64,000 nucleotides of DNA from JADJXV01 sp046328995. Lineage in GTDB: Bacteria > Bacteroidota > Ignavibacteria > Kapaibacteriales > UBA961. This document shows positions 28,751-35,872 of the stretch, piece after piece. The stretch's first letter is position 1, and every line of letters starts with the position of its first letter. The DNA lies in assembly GCA_046328995.1 (NCBI GenBank), contig JAXLVN010000001.1, forward strand, positions 1,054,001-1,118,000, read 5' to 3'. The notes below the pieces were generated by a model, which saw only the letters and a list, made by a program, of their open reading frames with translations, was not told the DNA's origin and ran no database searches. The translations under genes and the position numbers were made by a program.

Positions 28751-28809
28751 TTGCGGAGATTAACTTTTGCATTCTCCGCATTTTTGCGGAGAATAATATG
28801 TATATTTGC
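28751..28809 (+). promoter_or_regulatory. Fic promoter with palindromic operator
   Basis: A perfect 10-bp inverted repeat (ATTCTCCGCA at 28771-28780, TGCGGAGAAT at 28785-28794) is preceded by a further half-site TTGCGGAGA (28751-28759). It ends directly before a perfect TAnnTTTG-type -7 element, TATATTTGC (28801-28809), 21 bp before the Fic ATG. Binding there would block transcription. The protein's own winged-helix domain is the natural candidate (inference). Confidence 0.55.
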
Positions 28810-28830
28810 CGCAAAAACACCGAGCAAACT

Positions 28831-29928
28831 ATGGCAAAATATATCTACGAAAACAGAAACTGGACTAATTTTACGTGGCGCGAAACAGATGTCCACGTCC
28901 TATTCGGCGAAGTTCGTCATCTACAAGGTAGGATTATCGGACAGATGAACACACTTGGTTTTGCTACGAAAACCGAAGCATCACTTACAACACTCACTCA
29001 CGACGTTATTACATCATCCGCAATAGAAGGAGAAAAACTCGACTATGACCAAGTGCGATCATCCATCGCTAGGCGTCTTGGAATTCCTATTGCCGGAGTT
29101 GTTCCTGCTAACCGGAACGTGGAAGGCGTTGTTGAAATGATGCTCGATGCCACTCAAAACTATCAGAACCCATTGACAAATAAACGACTATTCGGCTGGC
29201 ATTCGGCACTTTTCCCTACCGGATACAGCGGTATGCACAAAATTGAAGTAGGACGGTATCGAAGTGGTGAGATGCAAATAGTTTCAGGTCCGATGGGCAA
29301 AGAAAAAGTTCATTTTGAAGCTGTTCCTGCAAATAGGGTGAAAGAAGAAATGGATAATTTTCTCAAATGGTTCAATGACAACTCCCCTATAGACCCTATC
29401 CTAAAAACAGCAATAGCTCACTTTTGGTTTATCATCATACACCCATTTGACGATGGAAACGGAAGAATTGCAAGAGCTATTTCAGATCTAATGCTTGCCC
29501 GAGCTGACCAAACGACGGAACGTTATTATAGTATGTCAAGTCAAATTTTAGTAGAAAGAAAACAATATTACGAGATTTTACAAAAGGTTCAGCATAGCGA
29601 TGGCGACATTACAGACTGGTTGCATTGGTTTTTACAATGCCTTAAAAATTCACTGCTAACAACACAAACGACCTTACAGAAAATTTTACGTAAATCTGAG
29701 TTTTGGAAGATTCACGAGAATACAGAATTGAATGCAAGACAACGATTGGTGTTGAACAAACTTTTTGATGGATTTGAGGGTAAATTGAAATCATCAAAAT
29801 GGGCAAAAATTGCTAAGTGTTCACCCGACACAGCACTGAGAGACATTAAGGATTTAATTGATAAGGGAATACTACATCAAGAGCAACAAGGAGGTCGAAG
29901 TACAAATTATGAACTGTCAGAATTTTGA
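28831..29928 (+). CDS. Fic family protein with N-terminal inhibitory helix and C-terminal winged helix
   Basis: 365 aa from the ATG at 28831; the longer frame from 28642 would run through the palindrome. The N-terminus (NRNWTNFTW) is the DUF4172 module. An inhibitory-helix motif SSAIEG (S/T-xxx-E-G, class II, N-terminal) follows at ~66-72, and the Fic core HPFDDGNGRIAR is complete, with catalytic His and the Asn/Arg of the anion-binding loop. The enzyme is expected to AMPylate Ser/Thr/Tyr of a target protein; the target is unknown. The last ~65 residues (RQRLVLNKLFDGFEG ... DTALRDIKDLIDKGIL) are a winged helix, suggesting DNA binding and autoregulation at the palindrome just upstream. It lies between attC-like remnants. 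Confidence 0.92.
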   Translation: MAKYIYENRNWTNFTWRETDVHVLFGEVRHLQGRIIGQMNTLGFATKTEASLTTLTHDVITSSAIEGEKLDYDQVRSSIARRLGIPIAGVVPANRNVEGVVEMMLDATQNYQNPLTNKRLFGWHSALFPTGYSGMHKIEVGRYRSGEMQIVSGPMGKEKVHFEAVPANRVKEEMDNFLKWFNDNSPIDPILKTAIAHFWFIIIHPFDDGNGRIARAISDLMLARADQTTERYYSMSSQILVERKQYYEILQKVQHSDGDITDWLHWFLQCLKNSLLTTQTTLQKILRKSEFWKIHENTELNARQRLVLNKLFDGFEGKLKSSKWAKIAKCSPDTALRDIKDLIDKGILHQEQQGGRSTNYELSEF

Positions 29929-29946
29929 AACGAACATCATCAACAA

Positions 29947-30006
29947 TATCGGTGGTGCATCAGGCGGGGTGACGTGTAAATTTAAGCTTTGTGCTTCGTG
30001 TTAGGT
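29947..30006. repeat. attC-like remnant C
   Basis: The segment holds GCGGGGTGACGTG (29964-29976), identical in 13 bases to 34018-34030, followed by TTTAAGCTTTGTGCTTCGTG and a perfect GTTRRRY box (GTTAGGT, 30000-30006). No matching opposite arm was found, so the site is truncated or eroded. It lies in the 370-bp gap after Fic, which also holds the island repeat copy 2. Confidence 0.45.
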
Positions 30007-30110
30007 TTAGTAATAGAAGTAAGTTTAGTGCTCTGAAACCGGCTCAGATGCATAGTCCAAAAACATCCAGTATATCCATGGGCAGACTTCGGTAAAAGCA
30101 TACTACATAA

Positions 30111-30166
30111 AAATTCCACAGGATATCCAACACACCCTGAGGATTACATTCAAGAGTATCTATTAT
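30111..30166. repeat. Degenerate island repeat, copy 2
   Basis: It matches copy 3 (32672-32726) at about 43 of 54 positions, sharing the block GGATTACATTCAA and the flanking ATTCCAC-type start. It lies upstream of the YdeI-like gene. Confidence 0.5.
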
Positions 30167-30298
30167 ACGGATGGAAGGCAGAATGCCAAGAGCGCCCCCT
30201 CAAACATAAGCAGTCAGACAATAAATGAACAGAAACGGTGAAAATGGACTTTTCACATCGTTGAAGATAGAACTTGACGCAACTTTTTTAAAATAAAA

Positions 30299-30880
30299 AT
30301 GCAGAACATCGAAACAGAAATATTTTATCCGAAAAGTCAAACGGAGTGGCGTAACTGGTTACAAGAGAACCATCTAACAAAGCAGGCCGTATGGCTTGTC
30401 TATTATAAGAAAAAATCAAAAATAGAATCGTTAACGTGGAGTGAAGCCGTTGATGTAGCACTTTGTTTTGGTTGGATAGACAGCAAGAGAATTTCCATCG
30501 ATCAAGAAACATCTCACCAATTTTTCAGCAAACGTAAGCCCAAAAGTACGTGGTCTAAAATAAACAAAAACAAAGTTGAAAAACTGATTGAGCAAGGATT
30601 AATGACAGAAGCAGGTTTTAAGAGTATTGAGACAGCAAAACAAAATGGCTCCTGGACTATGTTAGACGATGTGGAAGAATTACTTATTCCACACGATTTG
30701 GAAGCAGAATTCATTAAAAAACCATTCGCAAAAGATTTCATTATGGGGTTAAGTAAATCATCGAAGAAAATCATATTGTATTGGCTTGTTAGTGCCAAGA
30801 CATCTGAAACGAGACAAAAACGAATTGCTGAAATAATAGATAGTGCAGAAAACAACCTCAAACCCAAACACTTACGATAA
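30299..30880 (+). CDS. YdeI/OmpD-associated family protein
   Basis: 193 aa. It starts at the ATG at 30299 and shows the family's typical segments: EWRNWLQENHLTKQAVWLVYYKK, LTWSEAVDVALCFGWIDSKR and a C-terminal SKKIILYWLVSAKTSETRQKRI. No signal peptide. The biochemical role of this bacteriocin-protection-associated family is not settled. The gene is a single-gene unit in the island, bounded by remnant C plus repeat copy 2 on the left and attC-like site D on the right. Confidence 0.88.
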   Translation: MQNIETEIFYPKSQTEWRNWLQENHLTKQAVWLVYYKKKSKIESLTWSEAVDVALCFGWIDSKRISIDQETSHQFFSKRKPKSTWSKINKNKVEKLIEQGLMTEAGFKSIETAKQNGSWTMLDDVEELLIPHDLEAEFIKKPFAKDFIMGLSKSSKKIILYWLVSAKTSETRQKRIAEIIDSAENNLKPKHLR

Positions 30881-30891
30881 AAGGTACATAC

Positions 30892-31024
30892 GCCGAACAT
30901 TGGTTGTGCGATGTTGGGGCAGAAGTACGTATTTGAGCAGCAGTAATTCTTTGAAACTTTTGTACTCCATTTGATCTTCAGTACATGTAAACCCAGCCTT
31001 CGTCAAGCACGAAACGCTTTCGGC
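30892..31024. repeat. attC-like recombination site D
   Basis: Outer arms GCCGAA (30892-30897) and TTCGGC (31019-31024) pair perfectly; the inner arms GGTTGTGC... and ...GCACGAAAC pair imperfectly, with CCCAGCC opposite TTGGGG. The central 41 bases (30944-30984) match 27920-27960 of site A at 30 positions at the same spacing, so the two sites share ancestry. It lies 12 bp after the stop of the YdeI gene. Confidence 0.55.
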
Positions 31025-31079
31025 AATTTTGCCGACCAGACCGTAATGTAATTTAGAATATATATAATTGAGTACTATA

Positions 31080-31805
31080 ATGAACTGTAAGCACTATAAT
31101 AAAGAACTACATACAAAATTTTGTCCCGACTGTGGACATCCTGCCAGTCTTCAAAGAATTGACGGAAAATACATTCTTCACGAAATTGAACATGTTTTGG
31201 AGTTTGAACGTGGGATTTTATTTACTATTCGTGCACTCACCACACATCCTGGACTAACCATTCGAAAATACCTTTCTGAAAACAGAAGCCGCCTCGTAAA
31301 ACCTCTCCTATTCATCATCATTACTTCAGTACTTTATACATTTTTAGACCACTTTTTTCATATTCAAGACGGCTATGTCAGCTATCAGAAAACTTCAGGC
31401 GAGCCCCCAAGTGCTATTAATACCATGGTACAATGGGTGCAGGAGCATTATGGCTATGCGAATATAATGATGGGAATTTTTATCGCGTTATGGTTAAAAT
31501 TGTTTTTCAGAAAGTCTGACTACAATTTTTTTGAGATCCTGATCATGCTTTGTTTTGTGATGGGAATCGGCATGTTGATTTTCTCAGTTTTTGTCATTAT
31601 TCAGGGCTTGACACACGTTAACGTAATGACATTCTCCGGAATCATCGGAGTAGCATATTGTGTGTGGGCCATCGGACAATTTTATGACAAGAAAAAAATA
31701 GTTAATTACAGTAAAGCTTTAGTAGCGTACTTGTTAGGAATGATTACTTTCTGGATAATTCCCGTACTTATTGGAACAATAATCGATTTAATAAACAAAC
31801 AATAA
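31080..31805 (+). CDS. DUF3667 zinc-ribbon membrane protein
   Basis: 241 aa from the ATG at 31080 (a TTG at 31068 is less likely). The N-terminus carries a two-Cys-pair zinc ribbon (CKHYNKELHTKFCPDCGHP), followed by the DUF3667-like RLVKPLLFIIITSVLYTFLDHFF and about five hydrophobic segments. The family is common in Bacteroidota and of unknown function. It is followed after only 6 bp by a 63-aa membrane protein gene, so these two form the one two-gene unit of the island. Confidence 0.82.
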   Translation: MNCKHYNKELHTKFCPDCGHPASLQRIDGKYILHEIEHVLEFERGILFTIRALTTHPGLTIRKYLSENRSRLVKPLLFIIITSVLYTFLDHFFHIQDGYVSYQKTSGEPPSAINTMVQWVQEHYGYANIMMGIFIALWLKLFFRKSDYNFFEILIMLCFVMGIGMLIFSVFVIIQGLTHVNVMTFSGIIGVAYCVWAIGQFYDKKKIVNYSKALVAYLLGMITFWIIPVLIGTIIDLINKQ

Positions 31806-31811
31806 TTGGAC

Positions 31812-32003
31812 ATGAAAAATAAAATTTGCTTCAACTTCTTATTTGCAATCATTACATTTACAGTAGGATTAGCATTCTGCAGTGAATTTGACTTCCAAAC
31901 GTTTACTTTTAGAAAAACAGCATTGGGGATTCTTTACTTATTGGTATTTATAGTATCACTTTATCTGACATTTAAGAAGAAATCTCAATCAATCGAACAA
32001 TAA
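31812..32003 (+). CDS. Small two-helix membrane protein
   Basis: 63 aa from the ATG at 31812. Two hydrophobic segments (about 7-23 and 39-54) and a basic C-terminus (FKKKSQSIEQ) make a small integral membrane protein. No family recognised. It lies directly after the DUF3667 gene and probably shares its transcript. The 205-bp gap that follows has only a weak palindrome-like trace near 32020-32100. Confidence 0.55.
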   Translation: MKNKICFNFLFAIITFTVGLAFCSEFDFQTFTFRKTALGILYLLVFIVSLYLTFKKKSQSIEQ

Positions 32004-32208
32004 GAAACTGCCGTTACTCTCGGCTTGGTGATATGTCGATTGGTGTACTTCCGGGAGACGTTTGCGCAAGAACCAACATACGTAATTCTATAAGTATTAA
32101 GTATTTATAATCCTCTGCAGCGCTAAGACGAACGATTATAGCAGTAATAAAATGACGAAACTGTAAACTTTACAAGCAGAACTATTTTTAACTTTATGTA
32201 CACAAATC

Positions 32209-32658
32209 ATGACAAATTCAAACGGTAAAGCAACGACAATTAAAAAGACATTTAGCAGAGAAACTTCGGTAAATGTTGACGTTCAAGCTGACCCTAAAAC
32301 GATTTGGGGTTTGCTCACCAATGCAGAAAATTACCCGAAATGGAATTCAACTATTATTTCCATTGACGGGAAAATTGCACTTGGAGAAAAGATACAACTC
32401 ACATCCTATCTTGACCCAAAGAGAGTTTTCAAACTTTCTGTAAAGGCAGTTGAACCTGAAAGCCGGTTGGTATGGGGTGATGCTATGGGAAAGCGAGAGT
32501 ACAAGTTAACTCCACGCGCAAATGGACAAACAAATTTTGCAATGACTGAAAAAATAGGTGGACCACTATTTCCATTGTTTGCTAAATTGATACCTCCATT
32601 TGATGAATCATTTGAGAAGTTTGCCGGCGACTTAAAGAAGGAAGCTGAAAAAAGATAA
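32209..32658 (+). CDS. SRPBCC family protein
   Basis: 149 aa. The beginning VNVDVQADPKTIWGLLTNAENYPKWN and the later VKAVEPESRLVWGD are the signature of the SRPBCC (START/Bet v1-like, polyketide cyclase) fold, a ligand-binding helix-grip domain. No signal peptide. The ligand cannot be told. It is a single-gene island unit with AT-rich codon use. Confidence 0.88.
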   Translation: MTNSNGKATTIKKTFSRETSVNVDVQADPKTIWGLLTNAENYPKWNSTIISIDGKIALGEKIQLTSYLDPKRVFKLSVKAVEPESRLVWGDAMGKREYKLTPRANGQTNFAMTEKIGGPLFPLFAKLIPPFDESFEKFAGDLKKEAEKR

Positions 32659-32671
32659 TCACTACTTATAG

Positions 32672-32726
32672 ATTTCCACGGGATATACGACACACCGCGG
32701 GGATTACATTCAAATGTGTCGATTAT
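32672..32726. repeat. Degenerate island repeat, copy 3
   Basis: It matches copy 2 (30111-30166) at about 43 of 54 positions and has the best-kept core, GGGATATACGACACACCG. It starts 14 bp after the SRPBCC stop and ends 21 bp before the GNAT start, filling most of this short gap. Confidence 0.5.
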
Positions 32727-32746
32727 TTAGAATTTACTTACAACGT

Positions 32747-33178
32747 ATGAAACCAACATTTAAAGAGATTGCCTATAACAGTCCGGAATGGACAATTGCG
32801 GTGAAGCTTCGAGAAAAAATTCTCAGAGAACCACTCGGAAGTATCTTTACTGCCGAGGAATTAGAAGAAGAGAAACATCATGTTCAAATAGCAGGTTTTA
32901 TGGGCGACACTATTATCGCCACTGCCGTGCTCGTGCCTGAAGGCGATGCAATGAAAATGCAACGAGTGGTGGTAGCGGAAGATCTCAGAGGAAAGAATAT
33001 TGGCTCAGAAATGATGGCAATCTGCGAAAAATTTGCCGTTGACCGGAAATCTAAACTGATCTATTGTCACGCTCGCGACTCAGCCGTAAACTTTTACATC
33101 AAAAATGGTTATGAAGGAATCGGAGACTATTTTGATGAAGATGGGATACCGCATTTGAAGATGAGTAAGAGATTGTAG
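32747..33178 (+). CDS. GNAT family N-acetyltransferase
   Basis: 143 aa from the ATG at 32747; the in-frame start at 32714 runs through the repeat and is less likely. The acetyl-CoA-binding motif A region is clear: MQRVVVAEDLRGKNIGSEMM, an R/Q-x-x-G-x-G/A-like loop, followed by LIYCHARDSAVNFYIKNGYE of the GNAT beta6 part. It resembles the ElaA/YitI-type small acetyltransferases. The substrate is unknown. Single-gene island unit. Confidence 0.9.
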   Translation: MKPTFKEIAYNSPEWTIAVKLREKILREPLGSIFTAEELEEEKHHVQIAGFMGDTIIATAVLVPEGDAMKMQRVVVAEDLRGKNIGSEMMAICEKFAVDRKSKLIYCHARDSAVNFYIKNGYEGIGDYFDEDGIPHLKMSKRL

Positions 33179-33361
33179 AGAATTGTACTTCAAGGAATGG
33201 CTGTCTAGTGTTTAAATGAAGACTTGTGCTTTGTGTCAAGCTCTGCTCTGGTTGACAGTTCCCCTCTTTGATATCGCCATCTTCCTGTAGATGCAGAACG
33301 TTAGGACAACTCCTTTATAAAGAAACCGATATAAATTATTCACAAAAGGAAATTAAAAATA

Positions 33362-33973
33362 ATGGGATACTACATTCGAGTTTTGGGGACATCAGACCCA
33401 AACATTCATATTGAAGAACTTATCAGCGGTCTGACCGGTGATGGTTTAACTGCTATTTTCGACATTGACCATAATGAAAGTGATAGTGATTGGACTATTC
33501 TTGGCGTTTCAAATTCAAATGGTGACGAGCTAATGCAAATTGAACGTAATCCGGTAATTGAAGGAGAAATTGGTAAAGATGAAATTGAAGAATTTAAAGA
33601 AACCATTAAAGAGTATAAACCAGCTTCTGCAGTTACGTGGCTTGAAAAGTATTTTGACAAAGTAAAAGTTATATATGCATTTCAACTACTTAATGCTTCC
33701 ACGGAAGATGAAAATTTTCAAATAGTTACTTCTATTAAATCAACAATTTGGAGTAAAGTTGGAGGGATACTTCAAGCAGACAATGAAGGATTTACAAATG
33801 AAGATGGATACCACATTCTTTGGCAATTTTCAGATGATGCGACAGGAGATTGGAATATGGCAGTTAAGAACTTCTTTGGCAACTGGACAAACTTTACAAT
33901 GGACTTGGGCGATCAACAACAACGGGAGGAATTTTGGGCCGGTAATGTTCCTAAAAAAGTAAAGAAAATATGA
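33362..33973 (+). CDS. Hypothetical cassette protein
   Basis: 203 aa, acidic, soluble, without signal peptide or membrane helix. It starts with GYYIRVLGTSDPNIHIEEL and shows an alternating beta/alpha pattern, with a Trp-rich tail (HILWQFSDDATGDWNMAV, FFGNWTNF). I do not recognise the family. It is a single gene following a gap with an attC-loop-like stretch (33211-33240) and followed by attC-like remnant G. The AT-rich composition matches the other island genes. Confidence 0.68.
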   Translation: MGYYIRVLGTSDPNIHIEELISGLTGDGLTAIFDIDHNESDSDWTILGVSNSNGDELMQIERNPVIEGEIGKDEIEEFKETIKEYKPASAVTWLEKYFDKVKVIYAFQLLNASTEDENFQIVTSIKSTIWSKVGGILQADNEGFTNEDGYHILWQFSDDATGDWNMAVKNFFGNWTNFTMDLGDQQQREEFWAGNVPKKVKKI

Positions 33974-34004
33974 CGACAGAAAACAGAGCATACACTATAA
34001 CACT

Positions 34005-34090
34005 ACATTTACAAGTAGCGGGGTGACGTGCTCTTTAGACAGCTTTATTTCCCAGTCCGGTCAGTACTTTGAACTGACCGCTACCACATA
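34005..34090. repeat. attC-like remnant G
   Basis: It contains GCGGGGTGACGTG (34018-34030), identical to remnant C. The left arm GTAGCGG (34015-34021) pairs with CCGCTAC (34078-34084), and an inner hairpin CGGTCAGT (34058-34065) / ACTGACCG (34073-34080) is perfect over 8 bp. It lies in the 396-bp gap before the kinase-like gene, which otherwise holds the perfect hairpin at 34241-34263. Confidence 0.45.
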
Positions 34091-34240
34091 CCAAAGGAAC
34101 GTACTGCTTGCCAATTCTTCGTATAAGGGTTTATTTTTTAATCAGTTACATTGCACATCATCTCTGCTGTATGAGAGAACATCACTGGGCAAAGCTGCGG
34201 CAGGTACGATTATGTAGAACGTTTCAGCGGCAAGTGTTTA

Positions 34241-34263
34241 CGTCCGGTTGTAGCAACCGGACG
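34241..34263. other. Perfect 10-bp hairpin
   Basis: CGTCCGGTTG and CAACCGGACG pair perfectly around a 3-base loop. No T-run follows, so a terminator role is doubtful. It could be an operator, a structured RNA or a mobile-element end. It is 107 bp before the kinase-like start. Confidence 0.6.
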
Positions 34264-34369
34264 GACTGGAATAGCAAAGAATCGCTATTTTTGCAGAAAA
34301 AATCATGACCATACACTACTATTATACTACAGATCACATTCTTACAACTCTCTACTTATAAGCACGATA

Positions 34370-34888
34370 ATGAAATATCCACGTACTCTTTCCTCGGGTG
34401 CAAATAATACGGTCATCGTACTTTCGGACACAGAAGTTGCCAAGCTTTTTACGGGCGATACTCGGTCAGATATTGGCTCAGAAGCCGAAAAAATGAAATT
34501 TGCAAACACCATTAATACTCTCGTAGCACGGTTCATTCGCTTGTCCTATAGCGAAGAGTATCAGGCCGAAATGCTCATCATGGAGCGTATTCGACCGATT
34601 GATTTCAGAGGGTATGAAGTCGAAATCCGCGAACTCTGGATGGATGTTTTTGAAGATGAGATACAGCAGCTGCATCAGGCAGGATTTGTACATCGGGATT
34701 TGCAACGTCCCTCGGGTATAGGTGGATTGACCTACGACAATATTCTCTTAACTGACAACGGGTTACGGCTTATAGATGTAGGCATATCTGCACTCCGAAC
34801 ACAAGTTGGAGCAATCATTTTCGACAAATATTGCGAAGCGGAACGTCGTGAGATAGCAGCGTTTAAGGAGTTTTTTTTGAATCGGTAA
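34370..34888 (+). CDS. Compact protein-kinase-like protein
   Basis: 172 aa. The order of kinase motifs is kept in a very short chain: a glycine-rich start (SSGANNTVIVL), a VAxK-like strand with Lys in EVAKLF, then FVHRDLQRPSG with the HRD catalytic loop, DNILL with the metal-binding Asn, and LIDVGIS in place of DFG. It resembles the small RIO/Kdo-kinase-like proteins of Bacteroidota. The whole fold is about 100 residues shorter than a normal protein kinase, so activity is not assured. Single gene. A TAnnTTTG-like element (34286-34294) lies 75 bp upstream. Confidence 0.72.
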   Translation: MKYPRTLSSGANNTVIVLSDTEVAKLFTGDTRSDIGSEAEKMKFANTINTLVARFIRLSYSEEYQAEMLIMERIRPIDFRGYEVEIRELWMDVFEDEIQQLHQAGFVHRDLQRPSGIGGLTYDNILLTDNGLRLIDVGISALRTQVGAIIFDKYCEAERREIAAFKEFFLNR

Positions 34889-35040
34889 TTGCTGAGCTAC
34901 GTTTGATTGCAATTCTACCGGCAATTTTCCTAAAAACTGTTAAATCTCACAAAACCTGCTACGAAATCACCTGCCCGTCCGTTACCTGCCCGCTCACACT
35001 TCTTCCTTATTGTTTTGTTCAACATTTTTAGGTGCTTTCT

Positions 35041-35757
35041 ATGATTCAGCGTCTTCATGAATCGGGTAAACTTACGCTCACGATTCTATTGGTAGTCTTC
35101 TCACTTTTCAGCTTCGGACTCTCTATCGTTCACTCCTACGCAACCTCTACACGGGGCTTTCTATTCTTAAATTGGAATCTCTTTCTCGCCTTTCTTCCCT
35201 GGGCAGCGACGACCTATATCACGCTGTACAGTCATAAAACGAAGACTCTTACCCTTGGCATACTCCTCGGTTTGTGGCTTTTGTTCTTTCCGAATTCTCC
35301 CTACATCCTTACCGATTTATTCCACCTGCTCGACCGCGGGAAGAGTCCGATGTGGTTCGATTTGATTATGATTCTCTCCTTTGCCTGGACAGGACTTCTC
35401 TTCGGTTTCATCAGTTTATTCGAAATTGAAAAAATGCTTGCCTCCACTCTCAAGCCGAAAGTCGTGCATCTCATCGTGAGCACGATGATCTTCCTTGCCA
35501 GCTTTGGCGTCTATCTCGGGCGGTATCAGCGGTGGAATAGCTGGGATATCTTCAAATCACCGATCGGACTCTTCTCCGATATCACCGATCGATTCCTCAA
35601 TCCTCTTGCTCATTCACGAACATGGGGATTTACTGTATTAATGGGATTGCTGCTTGTGATGATGTATTGGACGCTCAAGCTCTTTCGTTCGGGGATGACA
35701 AGCGGCGCTCTCTCGCCCTTGCATAGTAGAGCAACTAATTATGAATCAGGAAAATAG
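35041..35757 (+). CDS. DUF1361 membrane protein
   Basis: 238 aa from the ATG at 35041; a GTG three codons upstream is the alternative. It has about six hydrophobic segments and the DUF1361 core LLFFPNSPYILTDLFHL together with WNLFLAFLPW. The family consists of small polytopic membrane proteins of unknown function in many phyla. The gap on each side is over 100 bp, so it is probably monocistronic. Confidence 0.87.
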   Translation: MIQRLHESGKLTLTILLVVFSLFSFGLSIVHSYATSTRGFLFLNWNLFLAFLPWAATTYITLYSHKTKTLTLGILLGLWLLFFPNSPYILTDLFHLLDRGKSPMWFDLIMILSFAWTGLLFGFISLFEIEKMLASTLKPKVVHLIVSTMIFLASFGVYLGRYQRWNSWDIFKSPIGLFSDITDRFLNPLAHSRTWGFTVLMGLLLVMMYWTLKLFRSGMTSGALSPLHSRATNYESGK

Positions 35758-35809
35758 CACGATTTATTTGCCGGAGAATTTAGTGCATATCCATTCTTAA
35801 AAAAAATAG

Positions 35810-35818
35810 TAATTTTGC
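35810..35818 (+). promoter_or_regulatory. Possible promoter -7 element
   Basis: TAATTTTGC matches TAnnTTTG and lies 55 bp before the start of the cytochrome/monooxygenase-like gene. A -33 TTG box at 19 bp spacing was not found. Confidence 0.35.
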
Positions 35819-35872
35819 CGCCGTTGGAATTAGATTCCATGGTAATTGTCTATTCTCCTCTCAGTATTTGGA

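Noticed and set aside
28642..28830. In-frame extension of the Fic ORF upstream of 28831
   Set aside because: It runs through attC-like site B, the palindrome and the promoter, and has no family similarity; the ATG at 28831 starts the DUF4172 module.
34023..34217. Short ORFs in the gap before the kinase-like gene
   Set aside because: They run through the attC-like remnant hairpins and show no coding character.
27126..34369. CRISPR array or prophage as explanation of the island repeats
   Set aside because: Repeats are few, far apart and imperfect, with no spacers of constant length and no cas, phage structural or integrase genes.
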